Assembly: GCA_024663395.1 (NCBI GenBank)
Contig: JANFAH010000003.1
Location: 930,001-994,000 of the forward strand
Source of the DNA: Pisolithus tinctorius
Taxonomy: Eukaryota > Basidiomycota > Agaricomycetes > Boletales > Pisolithaceae
Length of the DNA stretch: 64,000 bases
Direction of reading: 5' to 3'
Numbering within the stretch: the first letter of the stretch is position 1; every line of letters begins with the position of its first letter. Made by a program: the position numbers and the translations under genes. Positions 19,972 through 29,500 of the stretch are shown here, piece after piece. The notes under the pieces are model-generated. The model saw only the letters and a list, made by a program, of their open reading frames with translations. It had not been told where the DNA came from and did not search any database.

Positions 19972-21248
19972 GACTCTGCCTTCTCCGCAGGCGGAGTAGG
20001 CGGAGTTTCAGCCGTAGCTGCACGGGCTTTGGCTGCGCGAGAGGTAGACTTGGGACAGTCCTTGGCGGAGTGGCCAGCCTCGCCACAGAAGAGGCAGAGG
20101 TTATTCTTCATCCTGCGCTGGCGTTCAGCGGAGGTGAGTTTGCCATCCTTACCCAGAAGGTGGGCAATATCGGACTTAGACGCGTTGGACTTGGGCGGAT
20201 CTTTCTGTTTGCCCTTGCCCTTGGCGTCGGACTTTGGAGCGGAGGATGAGGAGGACGACGATTTAGTTTTGTTGTCGGAGTTGGAAGACTGCGACTTGTC
20301 GGAGGCGGACTTGGTGGTGCGCGAGATTTCTGCCTTGCGCTCCCAGTAGCGCGCATCGATGGTCTGGGCGAGTTCACGGAGTTGTGCGAGGGTAGAAGGC
20401 TTACCGACGCGAGCGATCTCGTCCTTGATGCGGTCTGGAAGTCCGCTATAGAAGCGGTGGCGGAGTGCACCGACACCGTAGTCCTTGACCTGTGAAGCCC
20501 AGCGATTGAACTCCACGACGTATTTAGTAATTCGAGACCCATCCTTCATAGTTAGGTTCTCGAGTTGTTGGACGGCATCCGCTATAGCATCGTGCGGACC
20601 GAAATTAGCTGTGAGCTCTTGTAAGAACTCATGATAGTCGTCCATCCAGAGCGGACGGTCATAGTTGTCGGGGTTTAGCAGATCTGGCTCGAACCAAGCC
20701 AGGGCCATACCCTTAAGATAGGATTGAGCGAAGGTAACCTTTGCTCTGTCGGAGCGGAATGCGCGAGGGCGGTCTTGGAAGTTCAGCTCGCATTGTACGA
20801 GGAACTCGCGGAGTTTCTTAGGGTCGGAGCCGTCGAAGGTGTCAGGTTCGCGGACTTTAGTTTTCGGAGCGGAGTCCCCAGTGCGCGAGCTAGACCGCGC
20901 AAGTGCATGGACAGCTCTAGCAAGAGCTACGAGGGGATCCTCTGGCGGCTCAGCCGGGTCTTCGGGGACATCCCCGTCACCGCTGCCCCCGCCATCGGGA
21001 TCACCATCAGGATAGTCAGGGTCGGGGTCGGGTCCATCATCTCGGTTACGAGGAGACGGAGTATGGAAAGTTGTTGGGTGGAGGTCGGAGCGACCAGCTT
21101 GCGAAGCGCTTTCGCCTTCAGCACGAGAGCGGCGTCGAGCGGAGAAAGACTGGAATTGTTCAACGACGGAAGGGAGTCGACGCGGATTAGCTAGCACTAC
21201 AGCGAGGTTCTCAGCGACCTCTCTCTGGGATTGAGCTCGAGTTCTCAT
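19962..21248 (-). CDS. Gypsy Gag with zinc knuckle
   Basis: 428 residues from ATG at 21248 (MRTRAQSQREVAENLAVVL). The N-terminal third is disordered and acidic. A retrotransposon Gag core follows (FDGSDPKKLREFLVQCELNF, FAQSYLKGMALAWFEPDL, LTANFGPHDAIADA). A Ser/Lys-rich linker and one CCHC knuckle, CLFCGEAGHSAKDC, lie near the end. It ends at TAG 19962-19964 immediately after a slippery heptamer. No internal stop. Confidence 0.94.
   Translation of the reverse strand: MRTRAQSQREVAENLAVVLANPRRLPSVVEQFQSFSARRRSRAEGESASQAGRSDLHPTTFHTPSPRNRDDGPDPDPDYPDGDPDGGGSGDGDVPEDPAEPPEDPLVALARAVHALARSSSRTGDSAPKTKVREPDTFDGSDPKKLREFLVQCELNFQDRPRAFRSDRAKVTFAQSYLKGMALAWFEPDLLNPDNYDRPLWMDDYHEFLQELTANFGPHDAIADAVQQLENLTMKDGSRITKYVVEFNRWASQVKDYGVGALRHRFYSGLPDRIKDEIARVGKPSTLAQLRELAQTIDARYWERKAEISRTTKSASDKSQSSNSDNKTKSSSSSSSAPKSDAKGKGKQKDPPKSNASKSDIAHLLGKDGKLTSAERQRRMKNNLCLFCGEAGHSAKDCPKSTSRAAKARAATAETPPTPPAEKAESKN
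19965..19971 (-). other. -1 ribosomal frameshift site between gypsy gag and pol
   Basis: On the sense strand the gag frame reads TCA AAA AAT TAG. The heptamer A-AAA-AAT fits X-XXY-YYZ, and slipping back one base moves ribosomes into the pol frame, which is open from here into the protease. The stop codon directly after the heptamer is typical of such sites. I did not resolve a downstream pseudoknot. Confidence 0.75.
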
Positions 21249-21296
21249 AATGGCGTAAGTTTTTTGGAAGACAGAAGAGGAGATCGTACAAGTGCG

Positions 21297-21307
21297 AGTA
21301 CGAATAT
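21297..21307 (-). other. Gypsy self-priming site (Tf1 type)
   Basis: Two bases inside the 5' LTR the sense strand reads ATATTCGTACT. Its exact 11-base complement, AGTACGAATAT, lies in the LTR at 21596-21606. In Schizosaccharomyces Tf1 the first 11 bases of the mRNA pair with such a site and prime reverse transcription without a tRNA. I saw no tRNA-like PBS. Confidence 0.75.
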
Positions 21308-21309
21308 AC

Positions 21310-22023
21310 TGTCAAGTCCGGGCCTACTCCGACCAACTCCGACGCTATATAGGGTCTAGAGAGTGGTCCGGAAGCAAGTCCGACACACAGGAACAGAACT
21401 CCGACTAGCGGAGTGTCGGCAGGAATGAAGTCCGCCGAGACAAAGGCGGAGCGGAGTGAGGGCGACGGGTTTAGCTCGTGCGCTACCCCCTTGCACGATC
21501 TCAGCCCTCGTATTTCAGAGGGAGAGTATAGACGGAGAGTCGGAGATAACTCCGACAGACAGAAGACGGAATCAGAGGGAGTAGGAACTAAGTTGATATT
21601 CGTACTGAAGAACAGCGGAGTACAGTACATGTTTTTATACTACTACGGAGGTACAGTAACTGGAATCGGAACTGACATATGGAGACTCATAAGTTTTCAA
21701 GTAAAATTTCCTAGACGACGAATGAAGGGTAGACGGAGGACATACGAACGGGTAACACAGAACATCCAGAAAAGGGAACAGTCCAGGCGCTGGCCCACGC
21801 GGTGAGCGCGCTGTGGAGTACCTGACTGCGAAGGTAGTCACATGACCCCTCAGAGAACGGACCGCTCGGTCCGGTAGGAAAGTAACGCAAGTCCGACAAC
21901 AGTCGGGGTGGAGATGGTTCGTAGACGATAGAAGGTGGGCGGAGTTGGTGCGGAGTGAGTGAATGACCGGCGGAAAAGGTTGCGGAGTGAGTAAAGACCT
22001 ATGACAAACGCGCGGTTATGACA
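21310..22023 (-). repeat. Gypsy 5' LTR
   Basis: 714 bp. If RNA starts at the self-priming sequence (position 21606 on this strand), U3 is 21607-22023 and R-U5 is 21310-21606. It holds 16 CGGAG/CTCCG pentamers, one more than the 3' LTR, where one has lost its CpG. Confidence 0.95.
21632..21639 (-). promoter_or_regulatory. TATA box of the gypsy LTR
   Basis: Sense strand TATAAAAA, whose first base lies 33 bases upstream of the predicted RNA start at 21606. The spacing independently supports the start implied by the self-priming complement. Confidence 0.7.
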
Positions 22024-22028
22024 ACCTA
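22024..22028. other. Right target-site duplication of the gypsy insertion
   Basis: ACCTA, directly after the LTR end TTATGACA and matching 13890-13894. Confidence 0.93.
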
Positions 22029-22076
22029 GCATCAAGGTGAAACACTTCACATCTGCACTCAGACTTCGTTCTGATT

Positions 22077-22085
22077 GAGGGGGAG
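22077..22085 (+). other. Copia polypurine tract
   Basis: GAGGGGGAG immediately before the 3' LTR and overlapping the polyprotein stop codon. This is the standard plus-strand priming position. Confidence 0.7.
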
Positions 22086-22377
22086 TGTCGAGAATGCAAT
22101 CTGGAGTTACAGTAGCATCTCAGAGTTTTGCCCAGAGGGCTCAGAATTGTTCCCCGACCCTCGGAATTAAATTCCGATGTCAATGCACTTACTAATTATG
22201 GTACTATAAATTTTCCACACTGTTCTTTTCCACCTCAGTGACTACTTCATACACTGAGGTGAGTATAGCTAGATTCCCACTTGTTTACTTGGTACTGACA
22301 TAGTGTAGAAACTCATACCTTCGTTAGGTACTAATACAGTGACTACTTCGTACACTGAGAAACTCATACCTTCATTA
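22086..22377 (+). repeat. Copia 3' LTR
   Basis: 292 bp, beginning TGTCGAGAATG and ending CCTTCATTA. Same length as the 5' LTR with no indels between them. All differences are CG/TG, CG/CA or TG/CA exchanges. TATA box and palindrome are kept, although one loop base differs. Confidence 0.93.
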
Positions 22378-22733
22378 CTTAGCACCAGAATGCCTAGGAA
22401 ATAATTTTCCAGCTGAGATTGTGTCACTGTACCTGAAGTACCCCACCACAGCTTATGAGTTTTGAATATGTTGTAGGCATGCATGGCACCTTGAAGAGGA
22501 CACAGTGGCCAGATAGAAACATCAAAAAGTTGTCTGCTTTTTATTTTATTTTACCCCTATCACACCTGCCATTATCAGAACTGATGCATAGGGAAGTGGC
22601 AAGGGTAGCAGAGAGTAGACATATTGTGTGGCTTGTACTGAGTTTACACAGGAAATATCATCTAGGTATTATACAATAACATAGTTGTGTAGCTGCACAA
22701 GGTAACGACGATGCAGTTGTGCGGCTGCAACAC
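22378..22733. other. Spacer right of the copia element, no gene recognised
   Basis: Contains several TGCC/GGCA tetramers and may be the continuation of the left-hand transposon into which copia inserted. No terminal repeat or convincing exon was found. Confidence 0.35.
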
Positions 22734-22886
22734 ATAAAAACGTGGTCGAATGAGCACGGTGGTGTGGCGGTGCGGCTGCAAAAGGTAATGACGCGGTCGA
22801 ATGGGCGCGGTGGTGTGGCGGTGCGGCTGCAAAAGGTAATGACGCGGTCAAATGGGCGCGGTGGTGTGGCAGTGCGGCCGCGAGAA
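22734..22886. repeat. 51-bp tandem repeat, three copies
   Basis: Unit GTAATGACGCGGTCGAATGG...GGCTGCAAAAG. Copies begin at about 22734 (diverged), 22785 and 22836, with an exact 51-bp period between the last two. Because 51 is a multiple of three, both strands stay open across it, giving false 17-residue repeat proteins. It is GC-rich compared with its surroundings. Confidence 0.85.
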
Positions 22887-23044
22887 ATAAATGTGCATAT
22901 TTTACACCATAGTCCATGCTATGTAGTTACCTGCTAGTTCCATAAATCATTTAGATTGTCACTCCCCGCATTTACTTGGGATAGTTCACCTCCATAAATG
23001 GCCAACCATTCGTGCACTCCCGACATCGCGCGCCTCGCGCCGCA

Positions 23045-23078
23045 TATCCTGTGTCGCGCATTATCCTGTGTCGCGCAT
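23045..23078. repeat. Two perfect 17-bp direct repeats
   Basis: TATCCTGTGTCGCGCAT occurs at 23045-23061 and 23062-23078, with a third degenerate copy to about 23099. It lies in a GCGC-rich spacer (22887-23555) where I see no gene. Confidence 0.8.
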
Positions 23079-23555
23079 TATATATTGTGTACCGCGCATA
23101 TCTGTGTGTATCGCGCGAATTTTTTTTTGCCCAAACGGAGCGCCATAACATCAGAGCATAACAGTACCACTGCCTGATACATGTTCACTATGTTGGCTGT
23201 ACATATAAATATTATCAGTTTGCTGCCCTCTCACATCAAATGTCCATCAACATTCAGCAACCTTGAGATTGTAGGTGAGCACTTGATCCCCAGTTCTCTG
23301 ATAAGCATGACCTAAACCTCAGGCAGTACAGAGCCTACCCATTTTTTTCTTCCTCAACTCAGATGACGAAAACAAGCCATGCTCTCGAGACTTCCAACTG
23401 AGCATTGACCAACCATCCCGCGTCATTGAAAACGTTCCTTACATGGGAGCGATCTGACATTTGTTATCAATTTAATACAGCAGGATAACATCGGGATAGT
23501 AGCCTATAGGTACAATATCAAATCCTCCATACCATCAGGTCTATACAGGTCCTGG

Positions 23556-26500
23556 TCAGTATTCATATGGATCGAGATCCTCGACATTGAGGGATGGTTT
23601 CTCCTTCTTCGGGACGTGCTTCTCCGCAACAATAGCTTTGTATGCGATGTTCAGTTCTTCCGGCGCCCCCCTCGCACCACCTGGGATTCTGTGCAGAAAT
23701 TCTTTAACTTGTAGCACCGCATCCTTTAGAGCGCCGATGTCGCGGTTCTTGTGGAACTGTGAGTCAGGGCTCAGCTTCTTCAGCAGTTCGTGCCCTTGTT
23801 TAAGGGTCGACCTCCAAGCAAGTGAGAAAATTTGCAAGCACAGAGATTAAGACTCACGATATTTCACTCCTCTGACGTCCAAGTTCTTCTAAACGTTCAT
23901 GGCCTTCTCTCAATAATAGTCCAGGGATTTTAGTCGTGTTTCTAACGAACGTAGCCATGAAGATTCCCTTCTTGAGGGCCAAAAGCAAGTGGGGCAAGGG
24001 TCCTAGGTACAGCAGGCGGTAAAACCCTGGGGAAAAGCCGGAAACCTGAGCATGCTTTAAACAAGCGAAGAATACAGCAGATCTCTCTGCCTCGAGTGTG
24101 GACCTTTCCAGCAACCGCTTCTGTTTCTGACGGTACTGACGGTAGACACGTTGTATTAAGCCGGCTGCAGACTCTTCCTCGTCCGTACCAACAACAGCCT
24201 GTACGGCCTGATCATCGTCGGAAGGAGGACTTTCCACATCTTCTATAGGCTCCCCGAGTTGTGCAGAGTCAATCTCGAGAGATAGATTAACGTGGTCTTC
24301 AACTGGTTTTGTCTGGAGTGAAATTCCAGCCCGAGGCACGAAAGCCGGTGCTTCCACACGGAGTTGGGAGCGTGCGGCAATCAGGGGAGACGCTAAAAGA
24401 GTTGGTATCTCGTCGAGTCGACTGTAATCAAGTTCCTGGATACGCCACCCTGTCGCGAGGCGGCTAGTCCCAAGCCTCGTTCCCTTGCAACGAAGATGAA
24501 CGAGATTCGGTATAGCATGATTCTCATCGTAGGTAACTATTACGCGTAGATAATCGTCGCGTGCTGCTTGTACATAGCTACAATAGTAGTGAGGTCATTA
24601 CTGGGATGTAGGGAATGGCGAAGATACGCACTGCCGGAAGATGTATGGTGTGGACCGAGCAGGATCATTTGATCTCAAGTTGGTAATGATGCTTGAAATC
24701 CTGGCTTTCAGACCGACCCAATGAGGAGGGCAGTTATAACAAGCTAAAGGGAGTCAGTCGAGTTCAAACTCCTGAAAAACAACCTACCAAGACACAACAT
24801 TCTACAGCTAGGTTATTGTTAGTTTCCTAGTGGCAGAATGATCGTTGTATTACTCACATCCGTGCGATGAATATATTTCGGTGAACGGGCGTAACGTTCG
24901 TGTGCAACAACCAGAGATGTTCTGCATCAGACGTTAGGTTGTGCAACTACTCGAGCGGTGCAAAATAACCTTCTGTACTGTCAGACCGTAGCTTTTCTAA
25001 GAGGTACTGTATATCGTCCAAGAAGTAATTGATGATCCTGACATCTTTACGTGCATCGAGTTTGTTGTTCCTGATTAACCAGCTCCGAGGTAGAACGACG
25101 TCGTGCAGCGAGTCCGCACCGGGGTTATTTTTGAGACGGAGAGTTATCACGTAAGCACTGAGCACTTCCTCTACGCAGTCACAAAGAACAGATAAGTTCA
25201 CTTGAATGTTATTGCGGATAGTGTGGCTACGACGGAGGTCATAAACCGTAAATCGAAAAGGAGCGGAAATCTTACTGAAGCCCAAGGATGCCCGCAGAAA
25301 TGCTTGCTTCGGTAGCAGATTGGTTGGACTCAATCATGTCTTCCACAATGTAACGATCTGGATTGCGGAAGAGTGCCCTGGGGCGGTATCTCTGCACGCA
25401 ATTAGCATTCTGCAAAGCGTCACTTTCACCAAATGCCGAGCTGAGCTTAATCAGCCTTAGTATGTCGGTAAGGAAGTCGGCAGAATATCGAGGATCTAGA
25501 GCATAAATAGCGTCGCGAACCCAATGTCTCATAACTCGAATACCGTCAGAAGCTCCCTGGATGTTTGACCACTTGAGATCCGCAAGAGATCCCTTGTGCA
25601 CGGAAAGGTGGGAAGAATGCCTCGTATAAGTGGGCTATCCAGTCGGCGATCTCCCCTTTCACGCTATATCACAAAAATGATCAACACACGAACACGCAAT
25701 AAGCATAGGGCTACTGACGACTTCCACTCCCGCATCTCGGGAAACGCGGAATATACAAGTTGCAATATACGCATTTGCTGCAGATGGATTCCAACACGCG
25801 CGTTGTATTGTGTGGAGTCCAGAGAGGAAAGTGAGACATGCTGTTGCTCACACTTTCCATAGTTGCAGGAGCCGTTGACAGTGTAAAGGAGGCACTGAGA
25901 AAAGATCTTCGCATTGTTGCAAAGTCGAGTCTCAATAAGGACTTGGTGGCGAAGATAGGAGCGTACGCGCTCTTTCAACACATTGGTGATTTGCCCGTGA
26001 GTGTATGGCGATGCATTTGTTTGTTCATCATTGCTAGTAGACACCAAGCTTGGGGTGGCCAAAATGAAGGAGCCCGCTTGTACATTGTATTGATCGTCCG
26101 AAAGCTGAGTTATTGCAAACAGCTTTCTGATACCGCGTCCTCCCACAGGATCATTGAAGGAAGCAACGGTATAGAGCAAATGAGAATACGTGTAGAATTT
26201 TTGGAGGAAGAGCGTGAAGTCCTCCAACTTCACCAACTCCTTCCGCCGGCGGTAGACGCGAAAAAACGTGATTGAGACACCAAAGAGCTGCCGCGTTGTC
26301 AGCCTGCTCCATGAAGGATTTTGCCAATGCTTCCAGCATTACACGGTCAACTTCTTCTGCAGCAGCAGATTTGGAACATCTTGATCTGGATGGATTGGAC
26401 GATGGAAATTCAGTCCGAGACTCCGAGTAAGCAGGCGATACTTACTTCATTCACGGGCTCGAGGCAACAAAAGACCCAAGGGCAGCTGACGGCTGAAGGA

Positions 26501-29500
26501 TATAAGGGTCTTCGGTATCCCGGCAATGGAACTCCTTTGGTGCCACTCCGAATGAGCAATGTTTCCACAAACAAGTCCAGTAATATGTCCGCTGCGCGCC
26601 TCACTGGCATGCTGGTTGGTTTTGTCCTTGAGAAGTACTCCGATTGCGTCCAATGGTTTATCTTCGCTCAAATGCAGTTCTGCAGCTTCGACATATTTTC
26701 CATGGGACTCGTAGAGAACCACAAGTGCCACATCCAGGCCATAGGTCTCAAGGAAGTCCAGCTCTTCTTCAAAGGTGGAAAAGAGAGACGACGGTGGCCT
26801 ACGGCATGTTAGGTTCACATTCATGACAACGGCAAGACCACCTACTTCTCGTCATCCTTGCTACAATAGTACAACCGACATACTGTGAGTAACTCGTCTG
26901 CACAATCAGGGGACATCTTTTTCGAGTAGGATTTGAGAACATCAACTGTCTTGTCGAATATGCCGGCCTTGCGGTAGCGTTTGGCTGCTAGTTCGTATGC
27001 CTCAGCATTCAGGTATGCATCCGCCGCCTTACGGTCGTTGGCAGCACGAATGTAGCACTCCGCAGCTGTATGGTAGTACTGCAACTTCTGCCTACCATGT
27101 GCCTCTCTGCCACAGTTGTCAAATGCGTCTGCAGCCTTGGCGAACGCTCGCCGCTGTTCGCTGGGCAGCGCCACCCCCACGGTTGCGCGAGCAAGCTCTC
27201 GGAAATGGTACGCCTCAGCAATCCTCACTTCACGGGGCATGTTGGCACGCCCAAAGCAATGCATCGCTTGTGTGTATCGCTTGTGATGGAATAACAAGCG
27301 ACCTGATTCTGCCCACTTCTTCAGGGGTAGAAGAGACTGCGAGATGCGGAACATCAGTCTCAGGACTACAGTTCTGGATTTGGGAACGAGACGTCCAAAA
27401 TATCTGTCATAACCATCAGCGTTTTGCGTTGACAGATTACTCGAGAGGTATTGCTTACTCTCATAGGCTCGGCTTTGTCAGACTTGTCGACAATCCACAT
27501 ATTCTTACGTGCTCTTGTAATCCCTACGTATAAAAGTTTCAGCTTGAACAAAGGCGTTAGCTGACGGAATGAACGAGCAGAAGTAGTTCCATTTACATAC
27601 CTCACTGCATACTCCCGCATATCTGCTTTCGTCCCTTTCGAAACATGGCGCCTGTAGCTGGCACGGACTGTGGCCGTCAACCTCACAGTTTACGGCGGCC
27701 AGCACCAGACGCCAGCGAGATAGATCCACATTTGAATCCTCAAAAAAGTTGTATAGGAGCACCTGCGAATTCCGAAGCTCAATGCTGCAGAAAGGAAATA
27801 CTGGGTGGATAGACACCTACATCATTGAACTCCAGCCCTTTGCTCTCATAAAGTGTCCTGCCACAGTTAGCCTTCAGCAAGGTTTAGAAATGGAATGGTT
27901 AATTGGCCTCACATGATAAGTCCAATATCACCCACTTGCTGTCGGAGCTTTTCCCGAGCCTTTTCATTTCGCACAAGAATGCCTGTAAAGTGTGTCAAAA
28001 ATGGTAAATAGTAATGAAAAGATCAACTCACACTGCTGTGCGCCGAATTCAATGTGACTGCCACTTTATGACGGGACCTTGTCAGTGGGGAATCTTCAAC
28101 TGAACGAAACAAATTACATACGAGGCACCGAAGAGGAATTGTTCATAACGGACAGTATCCTTATCCCATCCCGTGAAGAACACCGGTTTCAAACCATCAA
28201 CGATGCCATGTTCAGGTTGGAGGGAATCAATGCTGTTCGGCCAGAAGCGAGAAATCAACTCGATCACAGAATGTGCGCAGTTCACTATGCCGCCATGGGA
28301 CCGGTAGTTTATCGCAAGCTGGAATGACATCGGTGGAGCAACAGCCCGCTCCCTCACCATGTGCGAGGCTTGGTCCACCTGAATCTCATGTAGTTCGTAG
28401 ATGTTACAGAATTAAGACCGCCCACCTCGATACGGTGTAGAAATGCTTTCAAATCATCAAATCTAAACGAACTGCCTGCAGAGATGGTCTGAGCAGTATC
28501 GCCTGCCCAGAACAGGCCTTCCGGATTGCTACATATAAGTCTCAAAACTGCAAACATCTCAACCGTGGTCTCCAATTGTCAGATATGAAAAACATACGAA
28601 GAACGTCTATGAGTAGGTTGTCCTGTGCTTCGTCTACATAACTGCAGCCCAATCCTCATCAGTAACATGTTCGCAGATATGAAGGATATACAAACAGATA
28701 ATCTACTTGGCGCCCTTTGAACACTGTAGCGCCCAGTAAAGTCTTGAGAACGGCATGAGTCCTTGTGATGGATCAATCAAGATCACACCTGTACTCCTCG
28801 AAAAACGGAAACAAACCTGTCTGCAACATCATGATGTTGGCGCTGACGTTTCAGCTTGGAGTAGGCTTCAAATAGAGCATAGACAAGTTCTCTTTGACCG
28901 GAGAAAGTCGGGTTTGAGCGTGATGGGAGACCACAGTAGGTGTTCTTATCCAGTGTTCCGTCATCAAATTGAAGTGACATTTCTGAGCCTTTGATGATGC
29001 CTGTCTGTACATTAGTACTCCGGTTACACCACTAAATCGACGGAAATACCCATAATCTCCCCAAACACCAACCACGGATCTGAACGCCTCGTCAGTCATA
29101 GAGTGCAGGCAAACCAACTACCTTACCAAGACCCTTCGTAAGAGGCTGAGGGAAGTGAGGGCCAATACGTGTTGGCAAATGTATCATAGCTAACAAAAGA
29201 GTCAAGGACCTCCGGGTCTTGAGACTGCATGAATAATTTTGCTACACGTTTAGCCGTTGGATGATCTGCGTCCAGGATATCCGCTGCAATCATCCTCGCC
29301 AGCTATGGAGTTGACTATGAGCGGTGAGTTCAGCGCATATGACCAACAATGCACACCCGGTCAAATGTTAAGAATAAAGGGAAGTGGTGGTCCTCGAGTT
29401 CACTATATCTCTGAGGAATACCACTTTGCGCGTCCGGGACATCGTCAGTATCAACCAATCCTCGGTCCATGTTTCTTGGCTGCAATCTTGCCAGTTCTTC

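Larger units (their letters stand above)
13895..22023 (-). mobile_element. Ty3/gypsy chromovirus nested in the copia element
   Basis: Two 714-bp LTRs (13895-14608 and 21310-22023), TGTCA...TGACA termini, and a perfect 5-bp target duplication ACCTA at 13890-13894 and 22024-22028. The sense direction is minus: 5' LTR at 21310-22023, self-primer site, gag, -1 shifted pol with protease, RT, RNase H, integrase and chromodomain, an additional plus-strand (antisense) gene, polypurine tract, 3' LTR. The LTRs differ at only seven positions, all CpG transitions, so the insertion is young relative to its host copia. The element is remarkably dense in CGGAG/CTCCG. Confidence 0.96.
9551..22078 (+). pseudogene. 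Copia gag-pol polyprotein, decayed and interrupted at 13895-22028
   Basis: ATG at 9551 (MAKDDHSLQVPTLNADRSNW). The frame breaks near 9670-9690 and continues one frame over from 9634. Recognisable parts in order: gag zinc knuckle CENCGKKGHTKDQC (10281-10322); protease LFDSGASCHM (about 10648); GAG-pre-integrase HIRLGHIAPEAIRRM and CNSCEYAKATW; integrase core HTDLWGP, LRSDRGGEYLS and NGVAEQLNRTL; reverse transcriptase with AFLNG, LYGLKQ and HVDD (12979-12990, where YVDD is usual); RNase H with STAEAEYIA and KHIDIRYHF. TGA stops sit at 10819, 11800, 11872, 12409 and 13669, mostly where copia proteins have Arg. Further Arg>Cys and Arg>Gln changes also fit CpG loss. Non-functional. Confidence 0.9.
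9195..22377 (+). mobile_element. Ty1/copia LTR retrotransposon, split by a nested gypsy element
   Basis: Bounded by two 292-bp LTRs (9195-9486 and 22086-22377). Inside are a primer-binding site, one long gag-pol frame in copia order (gag, protease, integrase, reverse transcriptase, RNase H) and a polypurine tract at 22077-22085. A gypsy element with target duplication occupies 13895-22028. Removing it restores the RNase H reading frame through to TGA at 22076-22078. The element is inactive: five in-frame TGA codons and a gag frameshift. The flanks (GACTC on the left, CTTAG on the right) show no target-site duplication. Confidence 0.92.

Noticed and set aside
22669..22937. Two opposing repeat proteins over the 51-bp repeat.
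   Set aside because: Both are by-products of a tandem repeat whose period is a multiple of three.
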